This document shows positions 8,393 through 16,713 of a stretch of DNA of 64,000 nucleotides, piece after piece. Within the stretch, counting starts at the first letter, position 1. Each line of letters begins with the position of its first letter. The position numbers and the translations under genes were made by a program. The notes below the pieces were generated by a model, which was not told the origin of the DNA, made no database searches, and was given only the letters and a program-made list of their open reading frames with translations. Source of the DNA: Streptomyces sp. HPF1205. GTDB lineage: Bacteria > Actinomycetota > Actinomycetes > Streptomycetales > Streptomycetaceae. Location: assembly GCF_020400825.1 (NCBI RefSeq), contig NZ_JAINVH010000026.1, positions 59,310 to 123,309 on the forward strand, written 5' to 3'.

Positions 8393-9634
8393 GTGCCTCG
8401 TACCGGAAGGGACGTCGTCTTCGTCGACGGCGTCCGCACCCCGTTCGGCAAAGCGGGCCCGAAGGGCATCTACCACGAGACCCGCGCCGACGACCTGGTG
8501 ATCAAGTGCATCCGGGAGCTGCTGCGGCGCAACCCCGGTCTGGACCCCGCCCGGGTGGACGAGGTGGCGGTGGCCGCCACCACGCAGATCGGCGACCAGG
8601 GACTGACTCTGGGACGCACGGCCGGCATCCTCGCCGGACTGCCGACGACCGTGCCGGGCTTCTCCATCGACCGCATGTGCGCCGGCGCGATGACCGCCGT
8701 GACGACCACGGCCGGCGGCATCGCCTTCGGCGCGTACGACGTGGTGGTGGCCGGCGGCGTCGAGCACATGGGCAGGCACCCGATGGGCGAGGGCGTGGAC
8801 CCCAATCCGCGCTTCGTCTCGGAGAAGCTGGTCGACGAGTCCGCCCTGTTCATGGGCATGACCGCGGAGAACCTGCACGACCGCTTCCCGCACCTGACCA
8901 AGCGGCGCGCCGACGAGTACGCGGTGCGCAGCCAGGAGAAGGCCGCGAAGGCGTACGCCAACGGGAAGATCCAGCAGGACCTGGTGCCGATCGCGATCCG
9001 GCGCACGAGCGAGGAAGGCGGCGAGACCGGCTGGGGCCTGGCCACCGCCGACGAGCCGATGCGGCCGGGCACCACGCTGGAGCAGCTCGCCGGGCTCAAG
9101 ACGCCGTTCCGTCCGCACGGCCGGGTCACCGCGGGCAACGCGGCCGGTCTCAACGACGGCGCCACCGCCTCCCTGCTGGCCGCCGAGGACGTGGCCCGCG
9201 AGCTGGAACTGCCGGTGAAGATGCGTCTGGTCAGCTACGCCTTCGCGGGCGTGGAGCCCGAGGTGATGGGCGTCGGCCCGATCCCGGCCACCGAGAAGGC
9301 GCTGGCCAAGGCCGGCCTGGGCATCGACGACATCGGCCTGTTCGAGATCAACGAGGCCTTCGCCGTCCAGGTGCTGTCGCTGCTGGACCACTACGGCATC
9401 GCCGACGACGACCCGCGGGTCAACCAGTACGGCGGGGCCATCGCCTTCGGCCACCCGCTGGCCTCCTCCGGCGTGCGGCTGATGACGCAGCTCGCCCGGC
9501 AGTTCGAGGAGCAGCCGCAGGTGCGCTACGGCATCACCACCATGTGCGTCGGCTTCGGCATGGGCGGCACGGTGATCTGGGAGAACCCGCACTGGAGCGG
9601 AGCCGGCAACGGCCGCGGCGAGGGGAAGAAATGA
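8393..9634 (+). CDS. fadA: Acetyl-CoA C-acyltransferase (3-ketoacyl-CoA thiolase)
   Basis: The 413-residue thiolase cleaves 3-ketoacyl-CoA with CoA, the last step of fatty-acid beta-oxidation. The nucleophile is probably Cys96 in 'SIDRMCAGAM'. The C-terminal 'GHPLASSG' carries the catalytic His, and 'MCVGFGMGG' carries the second active-site Cys. The GTG at 8393 follows a GAGGGAGAG purine site at normal spacing. The stop codon overlaps the start of fadB (ATGA, 9631-9634), so the two are translationally coupled. Together they form the complete beta-oxidation complex except for acyl-CoA dehydrogenase. Confidence 0.95.
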   Translation: MPRTGRDVVFVDGVRTPFGKAGPKGIYHETRADDLVIKCIRELLRRNPGLDPARVDEVAVAATTQIGDQGLTLGRTAGILAGLPTTVPGFSIDRMCAGAMTAVTTTAGGIAFGAYDVVVAGGVEHMGRHPMGEGVDPNPRFVSEKLVDESALFMGMTAENLHDRFPHLTKRRADEYAVRSQEKAAKAYANGKIQQDLVPIAIRRTSEEGGETGWGLATADEPMRPGTTLEQLAGLKTPFRPHGRVTAGNAAGLNDGATASLLAAEDVARELELPVKMRLVSYAFAGVEPEVMGVGPIPATEKALAKAGLGIDDIGLFEINEAFAVQVLSLLDHYGIADDDPRVNQYGGAIAFGHPLASSGVRLMTQLARQFEEQPQVRYGITTMCVGFGMGGTVIWENPHWSGAGNGRGEGKK

Positions 9635-11760
9635 GCAGCACGCAGGAACTTCTGAAGGGTGCGGCCGAGCTGTTCCCCGGCGAGGTCGTCACCGCGGCGC
9701 ACGTACGGCACCTCGATCTGCCGGGCGGCGTCGGCAGGTTCGCCCTCATCACCCTCGACAACGGCTTCGACCACACCAAGCCGACCACCTTCGGCCCGCA
9801 GTCGCTGGCCAACCTCGACGCGGCCCTGGACCAGGTCGAGAAGGAGGCCGCGGCCGGCGAGATCGTGGGCGTGGGCGTCACCGGCAAGCCGTTCATCTTC
9901 GCGGTGGGCGCCGACCTGAAGGGCGTGGAGCTGCTCAAGCGCCGCGAGGACGCGCTGGCGGTGGGCAAGGGCGGCCACGACGTCTTCAAGCGGCTGTCGT
10001 CGCTGGCCGTGCCGACCTTCGCGTACTACAACGGCGCCGCGATGGGCGGCGGCGTCGAGGTGGGCCTGCACTGCACGTACCGGACGGTCTCCGCCGCGGT
10101 GCCGGCCTTCTCGCTGCCCGAGGTGTTCCTCGGCCTGGTGCCCGGCTGGGGCGGCTGCACCCTGCTGCCGAACCTGATCGGCGCCGACCGCGCGGTCACC
10201 GTGATCATCGAGAACTCGCTCAACCAGAACCGGCAGCTCAAGGGCGCGCAGGTGCACGAACTCGGCATCGCCGACGCCCTGTTCGAGGCCGCGGACTTCC
10301 TGGAGCAGTCGCTGGCCTGGACCGCGTCCGTACTCAAGGGCGAGATCGAGGTGGTCCGCGCCGAGGTCGACCGCGGCGAGGCGTGGGACCGGGCGGTGGC
10401 CCGCGGCCGGGCCGTCGCCGACGGCAAGGTGCACGGCGCCGCCCCGGCCGCCTACCGGGCGCTGGACATCATCGACGCCGCCAGGAACGGCGACCTGCGG
10501 CAGGGCTTCGACGCCGAGGACGCCGCGCTCGCCGACCTGATCATGGGCGGCGAACTGCGGGCCGGCATCTACGCCTTCAACCTGGTGCAAAAGCGCGGCA
10601 AGCGCCCGGCCGGGGCGCCGGACAAGTCGCTGGCCCGCCCGGTGAACAAGGTGGGCGTCGTCGGCGCGGGCCTGATGGCCTCGCAGTTGGCGCTGTTGTT
10701 CGCCCGCCGTCTGGAGGTGCCGGTCGTGCTGACCGACATCGACCAGGAGCGGATCGACAAGGGCGTGGCGTACGTGCACGGCGAGGTCGACAAGCTCCTG
10801 GCCAAGGGCCGGGTCGGCCAGGACAAGGCCAACCGCCTCAAGGCGCTGGTCACCGGCCACCTGGACAAGGCGGCCGCCTTCGGGGACGCGGACTTCGTCA
10901 TCGAGGCCGTCTTCGAGGAGATGGGCGTCAAGCAGCAGGTCTTCGCCGAACTGGAGGCGGTGGTCCGGCCGGACGCCGTCCTGGCCACCAACACCTCGTC
11001 GCTGTCGGTCTCGGAGATGGCCGAGAAGCTGGAGCACCCCGAGCGGGTGGTCGGCTTCCACTTCTTCAACCCGGTCGCGGTGCTGCCGCTGCTGGAGATC
11101 GTCCGCGCCGCCGCCACCGACGACGCCTCGCTGGCGACGGCGTTCGCGGTCGCCAAGAAGCTGAAGAAGACCGCGGTGCTGGTCAAGGACGCCCCGGCGT
11201 TCGTCGTCAACCGCATCCTGACCCGCTTCATGGGCGAGATCCAGAACGTCATCGACGAGGGCACGCCCGTGGCCGTGGCCGAGAAGGCCGTCGAGCCGCT
11301 GGGCCTGCCGATGTCGCCCCTGGTCCTGCTGGAGCTGGTCGGCCCCGCGATCGGCCTGCACGTCTCCGAGACGCTGCACCGGGCCTTCCCGGACCGCTTC
11401 AAGGTCTCGCCGAACCTGGCGGCGGTCGTCAAGGCCGGCAAGCGCGGCTTCTACGTCTACGACTCGGGCCGGCCCGAGCTGGACCCGGAGGTCGCCGCGC
11501 TCCTCAAGCAGGGCGACACCGTCCTGACCGAGGAGCAGGTGCGGGCGCGGGTGCTGGACGCGGTGGCCGGGGAGATCGGCCTGATGCTCGCCGAGAACGT
11601 GGTCGCCGAGCCCGAGGACATCGATCTGTGCCTGATCACGGGCGCCGGCTGGCCGTTCCACCTGGGCGGCATCACCCCCTACCTGGACCGTGAGGGCGTC
11701 TCCCGGCGGGTCAACGGGAAGGACTTCCTGGCGCCCGGGGTGGCGAGCGTCCCGGCGTAG
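9631..11760 (+). CDS. fadB: Multifunctional 3-hydroxyacyl-CoA dehydrogenase / enoyl-CoA hydratase
   Basis: This 709-residue fusion carries out hydration and NAD-dependent oxidation in beta-oxidation. The enoyl-CoA hydratase half (about 1-290) has 'FAVGADLKG' and the oxyanion-hole segment 'YYNGAAMGGGVEVGLHC'. The dehydrogenase half begins at about residue 335 with the NAD motif 'KVGVVGAGLMASQLALLF', where the last Gly of the usual GxGxMG is Ala. 'VGFHFFNPVAVLPLLEIV' holds the catalytic His. Two C-terminal helical domains follow. The ATG overlaps the fadA stop codon, so translation is coupled and the proteins probably assemble into one complex. Confidence 0.95.
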   Translation: MSSTQELLKGAAELFPGEVVTAAHVRHLDLPGGVGRFALITLDNGFDHTKPTTFGPQSLANLDAALDQVEKEAAAGEIVGVGVTGKPFIFAVGADLKGVELLKRREDALAVGKGGHDVFKRLSSLAVPTFAYYNGAAMGGGVEVGLHCTYRTVSAAVPAFSLPEVFLGLVPGWGGCTLLPNLIGADRAVTVIIENSLNQNRQLKGAQVHELGIADALFEAADFLEQSLAWTASVLKGEIEVVRAEVDRGEAWDRAVARGRAVADGKVHGAAPAAYRALDIIDAARNGDLRQGFDAEDAALADLIMGGELRAGIYAFNLVQKRGKRPAGAPDKSLARPVNKVGVVGAGLMASQLALLFARRLEVPVVLTDIDQERIDKGVAYVHGEVDKLLAKGRVGQDKANRLKALVTGHLDKAAAFGDADFVIEAVFEEMGVKQQVFAELEAVVRPDAVLATNTSSLSVSEMAEKLEHPERVVGFHFFNPVAVLPLLEIVRAAATDDASLATAFAVAKKLKKTAVLVKDAPAFVVNRILTRFMGEIQNVIDEGTPVAVAEKAVEPLGLPMSPLVLLELVGPAIGLHVSETLHRAFPDRFKVSPNLAAVVKAGKRGFYVYDSGRPELDPEVAALLKQGDTVLTEEQVRARVLDAVAGEIGLMLAENVVAEPEDIDLCLITGAGWPFHLGGITPYLDREGVSRRVNGKDFLAPGVASVPA

Positions 11761-11773
11761 GGCCGAACCGGAC

Positions 11774-11819
11774 GAAGCGGCCCGGTCCGGTGCTCTCACG
11801 CACCGGACCGGGCCGCTTC
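11774..11819. terminator. Bidirectional hairpin after fadB
   Basis: Perfect 19-base arms (11774-11792, 11801-11819) enclose an 8-base loop, between convergent genes ending at 11760 (+) and 11848 (-). Confidence 0.9.
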
Positions 11820-11847
11820 GTGTGTTCCCCGGACGCCGGGGCGGCCG

Positions 11848-12711
11848 TCAGCCCAGCAGCGTGGGCGTGGGCGCCGGCGTGGCCTGGACCGCGATCACGT
11901 GCTTGGCCTCCTTGAGCACCATGGAGCGCAGCTTCTGCGGGGTCAGCGTGGTGTGCACGGTCTTCACGACGGTGTCGTTGATCTGGACGGCGGGCACGTC
12001 GCCGAGGTGCTGGGCGGCGAAGTCGGCCTGCGACTCCTTCACCCAGCCGTCGTGGTCGCCCTGCTCCACGCACGGCTCGAACTTGCCCATCTGGATCTTG
12101 CCGGTCTTCTTGGCCAGCTTCTCCATGAGCTTGACGCTGTTCAGCTTGTCGGTCTTCGGGTCGTCCGGCTGGTGGTTCCAGACCTGCTTGACGAACGCGG
12201 TGAACCTTGCCTGGTCCTGCGCGCACGCGGCGGCGTTGGCCGCCACCTTGGAGCCGCTGCCGCCGTACTGCGCGTCGGAGGCGGTCACCAGGCGGTAGTG
12301 CAGGCGGGCCTGGCCGGTCAGGAGCAGCTGCGTGAGCATGGGGCTGTACTCCTGCTCGAACGCCTTGGACTCGGGGCTGCGCAGGTCCTCGTAGATGGTG
12401 ATCGTGACCGGGACGGAGGGGTTCACCGGTACCGAGAGCCTGGGCTGGTTGCCGGCCGTCGGGCTCGGCGTGGCGGTGCTCACCGGGCCGGTGGGGACCA
12501 CGGCCGGGGCGGCCACGCCGTTGGGCTCGGAGACCTTGTCGTCCTTGTGGGCGCGCACGTGGGCGCCGATCAGCGCGGAGCCGCCGAACACCACGGCCAT
12601 GGCCGCCAGGGTGACCGCGTAGGGCCGCAGCCGCTGCACCGGGCCCTTCCGCTTCTTCAGGCCCGGAACCGCGCCGCCGCCGGACTTTCCGGGTCCCTTG
12701 GACTCCGTCAT
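11848..12711 (-). CDS. Membrane-anchored DsbA-like thioredoxin-fold protein lacking the CxxC
   Basis: The protein has 287 residues from the ATG at 12711. A basic cytoplasmic head is followed by one transmembrane helix (about 31-51), then a Thr/Pro-rich linker and an extracytoplasmic domain resembling DsbA-family thioredoxin folds ('TITIYEDLRSPESKAFEQEY', and later 'VPAVQINDTVV' at the cis-Pro position). In active DsbA relatives the first segment carries C-P-x-C. Here it reads S-P-E-S (Ser112 and Ser115), so classical disulfide chemistry is unlikely. It may be a scaffold or chaperone. It ends the minus-strand unit headed by the permease, with a 67-base gap. Confidence 0.78.
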   Translation of the reverse strand: MTESKGPGKSGGGAVPGLKKRKGPVQRLRPYAVTLAAMAVVFGGSALIGAHVRAHKDDKVSEPNGVAAPAVVPTGPVSTATPSPTAGNQPRLSVPVNPSVPVTITIYEDLRSPESKAFEQEYSPMLTQLLLTGQARLHYRLVTASDAQYGGSGSKVAANAAACAQDQARFTAFVKQVWNHQPDDPKTDKLNSVKLMEKLAKKTGKIQMGKFEPCVEQGDHDGWVKESQADFAAQHLGDVPAVQINDTVVKTVHTTLTPQKLRSMVLKEAKHVIAVQATPAPTPTLLG

Positions 12712-12778
12712 GACTACGCCACCTCGATTGTCCCGCACTGTTCTCCGCGCATTTCTACCATCGCGGCGGCCCCGGACG

Positions 12779-14344
12779 TCACTCAGGCCCCGTTCCGGGG
12801 GAACCGGCGGGCGGGCGCGGGGCTGTGCCGGCCAGCCGGCTGTGCGAACGGCCGTAGCCGAAGTAGATCAGCAGCCCCAGCAGCATCCATCCGGCGAACC
12901 GCAGCCACGTCTCCACGGTCAGGTTGAGCATCAGCCACAGCGAGGCGCACACCGAGAGCGCGGGCAGCACCGGCACCCAGGGGGCGCGGAAGGAGCGGTG
13001 CAGGTCGGGGCGGCTGCGGCGGAGCACGACGATGCCCACGGCGACCACCACGAAGGCGAACAGGGTGCCGATGTTCACCATCTCCTCCAACTGGGAGACC
13101 GTGAAGAACCCGGCGATCAGGGCCACCGCGGCCCCCAGCAGCACGGTGGTCCGGTACGGCGTGCCGAGCCGCGGGTGCACCCGGGAGAAGGCGCGCGGCA
13201 GCAGTCCGTCGCGGCTCATCGCGAAGAACACCCGGGTCTGGCCGAGCAGCAGGATCAGCACCACCGAGGTGAGGCCGACGGCGGCGCCGAAGCTGATCGC
13301 GCCGGACCAGAAGGGCGCGCCGACCGACTTGAAGGCGGTGGCCAGGGGCGCGGTGGTGTCCAGGTCGGAGTACTTCTGCATGCCGGTGACCACCAGCGAC
13401 ACCGCCACGTACAGCACCGTGGTCACCACCAGGGAGCCGAGGATGCCGCGGGGCACGTCGCGTTGGGGGCGGCGGGTCTCCTCGGCGGCGGTGGCCACGA
13501 TGTCGAAGCCGATGAAGGCGAAGAAGACCACGGCCGCGCCGGAGAAGATGCCCATCACGCCGAACGACGAGGGCGTGAAGCCGAACAGCACCTGGACCAG
13601 CGGCGCGTGCAGGTCGCCGCCGCCGCCCGGGTTCGGCTTGGAGGGCGGCAGGAAGGGGTGGTAGTTGCCGCCGGTGACGTAGAAGATGCCGGCGAAGATC
13701 ACCATGAGCACCACGGTGATCTTGACGGCGACCACCAGTCCCGTGATCCGCGCCGACAGCTTCACCCCGGCCAGCACGATCCCGGTGAGCACCAGGACCA
13801 GTCCCGCCGCCAGGATGTCGAACCCGAAGTGGCCGCTTCTGTGGCTGAGCGCGTCGGGCACGTGGATCCCGAAGTGCGACAGCAGCTCGGCCACGTACCC
13901 GGACCAGCCGCCGGCCACCACCCCCGCCCCGAGGGCGAGTTCGAGCACCAGGTCCCAGCCGATGATCCAGGCGGGCAGCTCGCCGATGGAGGCGTACGAG
14001 AAGGTGTACGCGGAGCCGGCCACCGGCACGGTGGAGGCGAACTCGGCGTAGCACAGCCCGGCCAGCGCGCACGCGACGGCGGCGGCGACGAAGGCCAGGG
14101 CGACGGCCGGGCCCGCGTACTGCTTGGCGACCGAGCCGGTGACCACGAAGATCCCGGTGCCGACGATGACGCCGACGCCGTAGACGACCAGGTCCAGGGC
14201 GGACAGTTCGCGGCGCAGGTGGTGCCCGGGCTCCTCGGTGTCGGCGATGGACTGCTCGATGCTCTTGGTGCGCAGCAGGCCGCGCGGACCGGGCGGACCG
14301 GGCCGCGGGCCGTTCCCGTCGCGGGTGCCGATGTCCAGGCCCAC
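12779..14344 (-). CDS. APC-superfamily amino-acid permease
   Basis: The protein of about 521 residues has at least twelve hydrophobic segments. The APC signature stands in the first helix ('VVYGVGVIVGTGIFVVTGSV'), and 'EFASTVPVAGSAYTFSYASIGELPAWIIGW' regions follow as in the cationic amino-acid transporter (YfnA/CAT) branch. 'FFAFIGFDIVATAAEE' is the conserved helix 6 region. It probably imports a basic or small neutral amino acid by proton symport; the substrate cannot be told. The GTG at 14344 is preferred because GGAGG stands 8 bases before it; the GTG at 14353 overlaps that site. Confidence 0.88.
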   Translation of the reverse strand: MGLDIGTRDGNGPRPGPPGPRGLLRTKSIEQSIADTEEPGHHLRRELSALDLVVYGVGVIVGTGIFVVTGSVAKQYAGPAVALAFVAAAVACALAGLCYAEFASTVPVAGSAYTFSYASIGELPAWIIGWDLVLELALGAGVVAGGWSGYVAELLSHFGIHVPDALSHRSGHFGFDILAAGLVLVLTGIVLAGVKLSARITGLVVAVKITVVLMVIFAGIFYVTGGNYHPFLPPSKPNPGGGGDLHAPLVQVLFGFTPSSFGVMGIFSGAAVVFFAFIGFDIVATAAEETRRPQRDVPRGILGSLVVTTVLYVAVSLVVTGMQKYSDLDTTAPLATAFKSVGAPFWSGAISFGAAVGLTSVVLILLLGQTRVFFAMSRDGLLPRAFSRVHPRLGTPYRTTVLLGAAVALIAGFFTVSQLEEMVNIGTLFAFVVVAVGIVVLRRSRPDLHRSFRAPWVPVLPALSVCASLWLMLNLTVETWLRFAGWMLLGLLIYFGYGRSHSRLAGTAPRPPAGSPGTGPE

Positions 14345-14450
14345 GTGCGTCACCTCCGGGTCGCTGCGCCGTCCCCCGGCGGGGCGGCTGTGGCTACTGC
14401 ACTCCGGCAGGTCGCCTCACCCGTAAAGGCGCGCTTACGCCTACGCCGAG

Positions 14451-14490
14451 CGCGAAGGGGGTCCACCCGTCCGGGTGGACCCCCTTCGCG
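14451..14490 (-). terminator. Hairpin after dxs
   Basis: Perfect 18-base arms (14451-14468, 14473-14490) with a GTCC loop, starting 17 bases beyond the dxs stop codon. It also separates dxs from the permease promoter. Confidence 0.9.
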
Positions 14491-14507
14491 CGGTGTGACG
14501 GGCCGGG

Positions 14508-16481
14508 TCAGTCGCGGGCGGTCTCGGGCGCCTGCGCGGCGGCGTCCGCGGCCCGTCCGGCGTCCGGCTCCGTGCCGGCCCCGGACTCACCGGCGGGCCG
14601 GTCGTCGATGGTGGCGACCAGCCCGGTGACCTGGCGGGCGATCGCGGGAGCGGTGAGGCCGACGGCGGCCAGCACGTCCTTGCGGGAGCCGTGGGCGAGG
14701 AACTCCTGGGGGATGCCGAAGTCCCGCAGCGGCACGTCCACCTCGCCGTCGCGCAGCGCCTGGGCGATGGTGGCGCCCACGCCGCCCACCCGGCCGTTGT
14801 CCTCGACGGTGGCCACCACGCGGTGCCGGGCCGCGAGCCGGGGCAGCTCCGGGTCCACGGGCTTGACCCAGCGCGGGTCCACCACGGTGGTGGTGATGCC
14901 CTGCGCGTCGAGCAGGTCCGCGATCTCCAGGCACATCGGGGCCAGCGCGCCGACCGACACCAGCAGGACGTCCGGGCGGGCGGTGTCCCGGGGCGCGGCC
15001 CGCAGCACGTCCATGCCGCCGATCCGGCCGACCGCGGGCACGGCGGGGCCGACCGCGCCCTTGGAGTAGCGCACCACGGTCGGGGCGTCCTCGACGGCGA
15101 CGGCCTCGCGCAGTTGGGCGCGCACCTGGTCGGCGTCGCGCGGGGCGGCGATCCGCAGGCCCGGGACGACCTGGAGGATCGACATGTCCCACATGCCGTT
15201 GTGGGAGGCGCCGTCGCTGCCGGTGACGCCCGCACGGTCCAGGACGAAGGTGACCCCGCACTTGTGCAGCGCCACGTCCATCAGCACCTGGTCGAAGGCG
15301 CGGTTGAGGAAGGTCGCGTAGACCGCGACCACCGGGTGCAGCCCGCCGGTGGCCAGCCCCGCGGCCGAGACGGCGGCGTGCTGCTCCGCGATGCCGACGT
15401 CGTAGACCCGCCCGGGGAACTCCTTGGCGAACTTGGTCAGGCCCACCGGGTGCAGCATCGCGGCGGTGATGGCGACGATGTCGGGCCGCTCGCGGCCGAG
15501 TTCGACCATCTCGTCGCCGAAGACCGAGGTCCAGTCGGCGCCTGCGGCCGCGATGGGCAGGCCGGTGTCGGGGTGGATGGGGGCGATGCCGTGGAAGCGG
15601 TCGATCTCGTCCCGCTCGGCCGGGGTGTAGCCGCGGCCCTTCTCCGTGATGCAGTGCACGATGACCGGGCCGCGGAAGCGCTTGGCGCGCTGCAGGGCGG
15701 ACTCGACGGCCTCGATGTCGTGGCCGTCGATCGGGCCGACGTACTTCAGGCCCAGGTCCTCGAACATGCCCTGGGGGGTGATGAAGTCCTTCAGGCCCTT
15801 CTTGGCGCCGTGCAGCGTCTCGTACAGCGGCCTGCCGATGAGCGGGGTGCGCTCCAGCAGTTCGCGGGTGCGGGCGAGGAACTGCTCGTAGCCGTCGGTG
15901 GTGCGCAGGGTCGCCAGGTGGTTGGCCAGGCCTCCGATGGTCGGCGAGTACGACCACTCGTTGTCGTTGACGACGATGACCAGCGGCCGGTCCTTGGCGG
16001 CGGCGATGTTGTTCAGCGCCTCCCAGGCCATGCCGCCGGTCAGGGCGCCGTCGCCGATCACGGCGGCCACGTGGTCGTCGCGGCCGAGCAGTTCGTTGGC
16101 CTTGGCCAGGCCGTCGGCCCAGCCCAGCACGGTGGAGGCGTGGCTGTTCTCGATGACGTCGTGTTCGGACTCCGCCCGCGAGGGGTAGCCGGACAGCCCT
16201 CCGGTGCTCTTGAGCCTGCCGAAGTCCTGGCGGCCGGTCAGCAGCTTGTGCACGTAAGCCTGGTGGCCGGTGTCCCACAGGACGCGGTCCTTGGGCGAGT
16301 GGAAGACCCGGTGCAGCGCGATGGTGAGCTCCACCACACCCAGGTTGGGGCCGAGGTGGCCGCCGGTCTTGGACACCGCGTCCACGAGGAAGGCACGGAT
16401 CTCGGCCGCGAGCTCCACGAGCTGCGGCGGGCTGAGCCGGTCGAGGTCACGGGGTCCGTTGATACGGGTCAGCAGGGCCAC
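14508..16481 (-). CDS. dxs: 1-deoxy-D-xylulose-5-phosphate synthase
   Basis: The 657-residue thiamine-diphosphate enzyme condenses pyruvate and glyceraldehyde-3-phosphate, the entry to the MEP isoprenoid pathway. The TPP motif 'GDGALTGGMAWEALNN' lies at about residues 141-156. 'DTGHQAYVHKLLTGR' and 'FHGIAPIHPDTG' are typical of the N-terminal domain. The transketolase-like middle domain has 'YDVGIAEQHAAVSAAGLA', and a C-terminal transketolase domain follows. The GTG at 16481 is preceded by GAGGAGCGG. Streptomyces genomes often have two dxs copies; this one lies next to the xylose transporter genes as in S. coelicolor. An unusual C-terminal extension rich in Ala and Asp ends the protein. Confidence 0.95.
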   Translation of the reverse strand: MALLTRINGPRDLDRLSPPQLVELAAEIRAFLVDAVSKTGGHLGPNLGVVELTIALHRVFHSPKDRVLWDTGHQAYVHKLLTGRQDFGRLKSTGGLSGYPSRAESEHDVIENSHASTVLGWADGLAKANELLGRDDHVAAVIGDGALTGGMAWEALNNIAAAKDRPLVIVVNDNEWSYSPTIGGLANHLATLRTTDGYEQFLARTRELLERTPLIGRPLYETLHGAKKGLKDFITPQGMFEDLGLKYVGPIDGHDIEAVESALQRAKRFRGPVIVHCITEKGRGYTPAERDEIDRFHGIAPIHPDTGLPIAAAGADWTSVFGDEMVELGRERPDIVAITAAMLHPVGLTKFAKEFPGRVYDVGIAEQHAAVSAAGLATGGLHPVVAVYATFLNRAFDQVLMDVALHKCGVTFVLDRAGVTGSDGASHNGMWDMSILQVVPGLRIAAPRDADQVRAQLREAVAVEDAPTVVRYSKGAVGPAVPAVGRIGGMDVLRAAPRDTARPDVLLVSVGALAPMCLEIADLLDAQGITTTVVDPRWVKPVDPELPRLAARHRVVATVEDNGRVGGVGATIAQALRDGEVDVPLRDFGIPQEFLAHGSRKDVLAAVGLTAPAIARQVTGLVATIDDRPAGESGAGTEPDAGRAADAAAQAPETARD

Positions 16482-16601
16482 CCGCTCCTCCTCTGGCTGT
16501 TGTCCTTGTCGTTCCGGCCGGCACCGGTTTTCCGGCGCGTACCGGCACCTTCCGGCGTGTTTTCCGCGCGTTCCGGCCCACACGGCCGGAACATCCGTCG
16601 A

Positions 16602-16609
16602 GTCTAGAC
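16602..16609. promoter_or_regulatory. GTCTAGAC palindrome upstream of dxs
   Basis: An exact 8-base palindrome, 121 bases before the dxs start. It equals the core of the DasR (GlcNAc repressor) site, but only 11 of the 16 positions of the full site agree, so the assignment is weak. Confidence 0.3.
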
Positions 16610-16613
16610 CGCG

Positions 16614-16663
16614 CCGAACCGCCGGACGCTCCTGGAGGGGTCCAGGAGCGTCCGGCGGTTCGG
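16614..16663 (-). terminator. Hairpin closing the xylFGH operon
   Basis: Perfect 23-base arms (16614-16636, 16641-16663) with a GGGG loop, starting about 50 bases beyond the permease stop codon. Confidence 0.92.
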
Positions 16664-16713
16664 TGATGTACGTCGCGGTGGCCGCGGGACGGGCCCGCGG
16701 CCACCGCGGGGTG

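Noticed and set aside
6785..9592. A 935-codon open frame on the minus strand opposite rnd and fadA
   Set aside because: It is a shadow of the high-GC plus-strand genes; the product is His/Gly/Gln-rich without domains, while the plus-strand proteins have full catalytic motifs.
9526..11799. A 757-codon minus-strand frame opposite fadB
   Set aside because: Codon-phase shadow of fadB, low-complexity product, no ribosome site.
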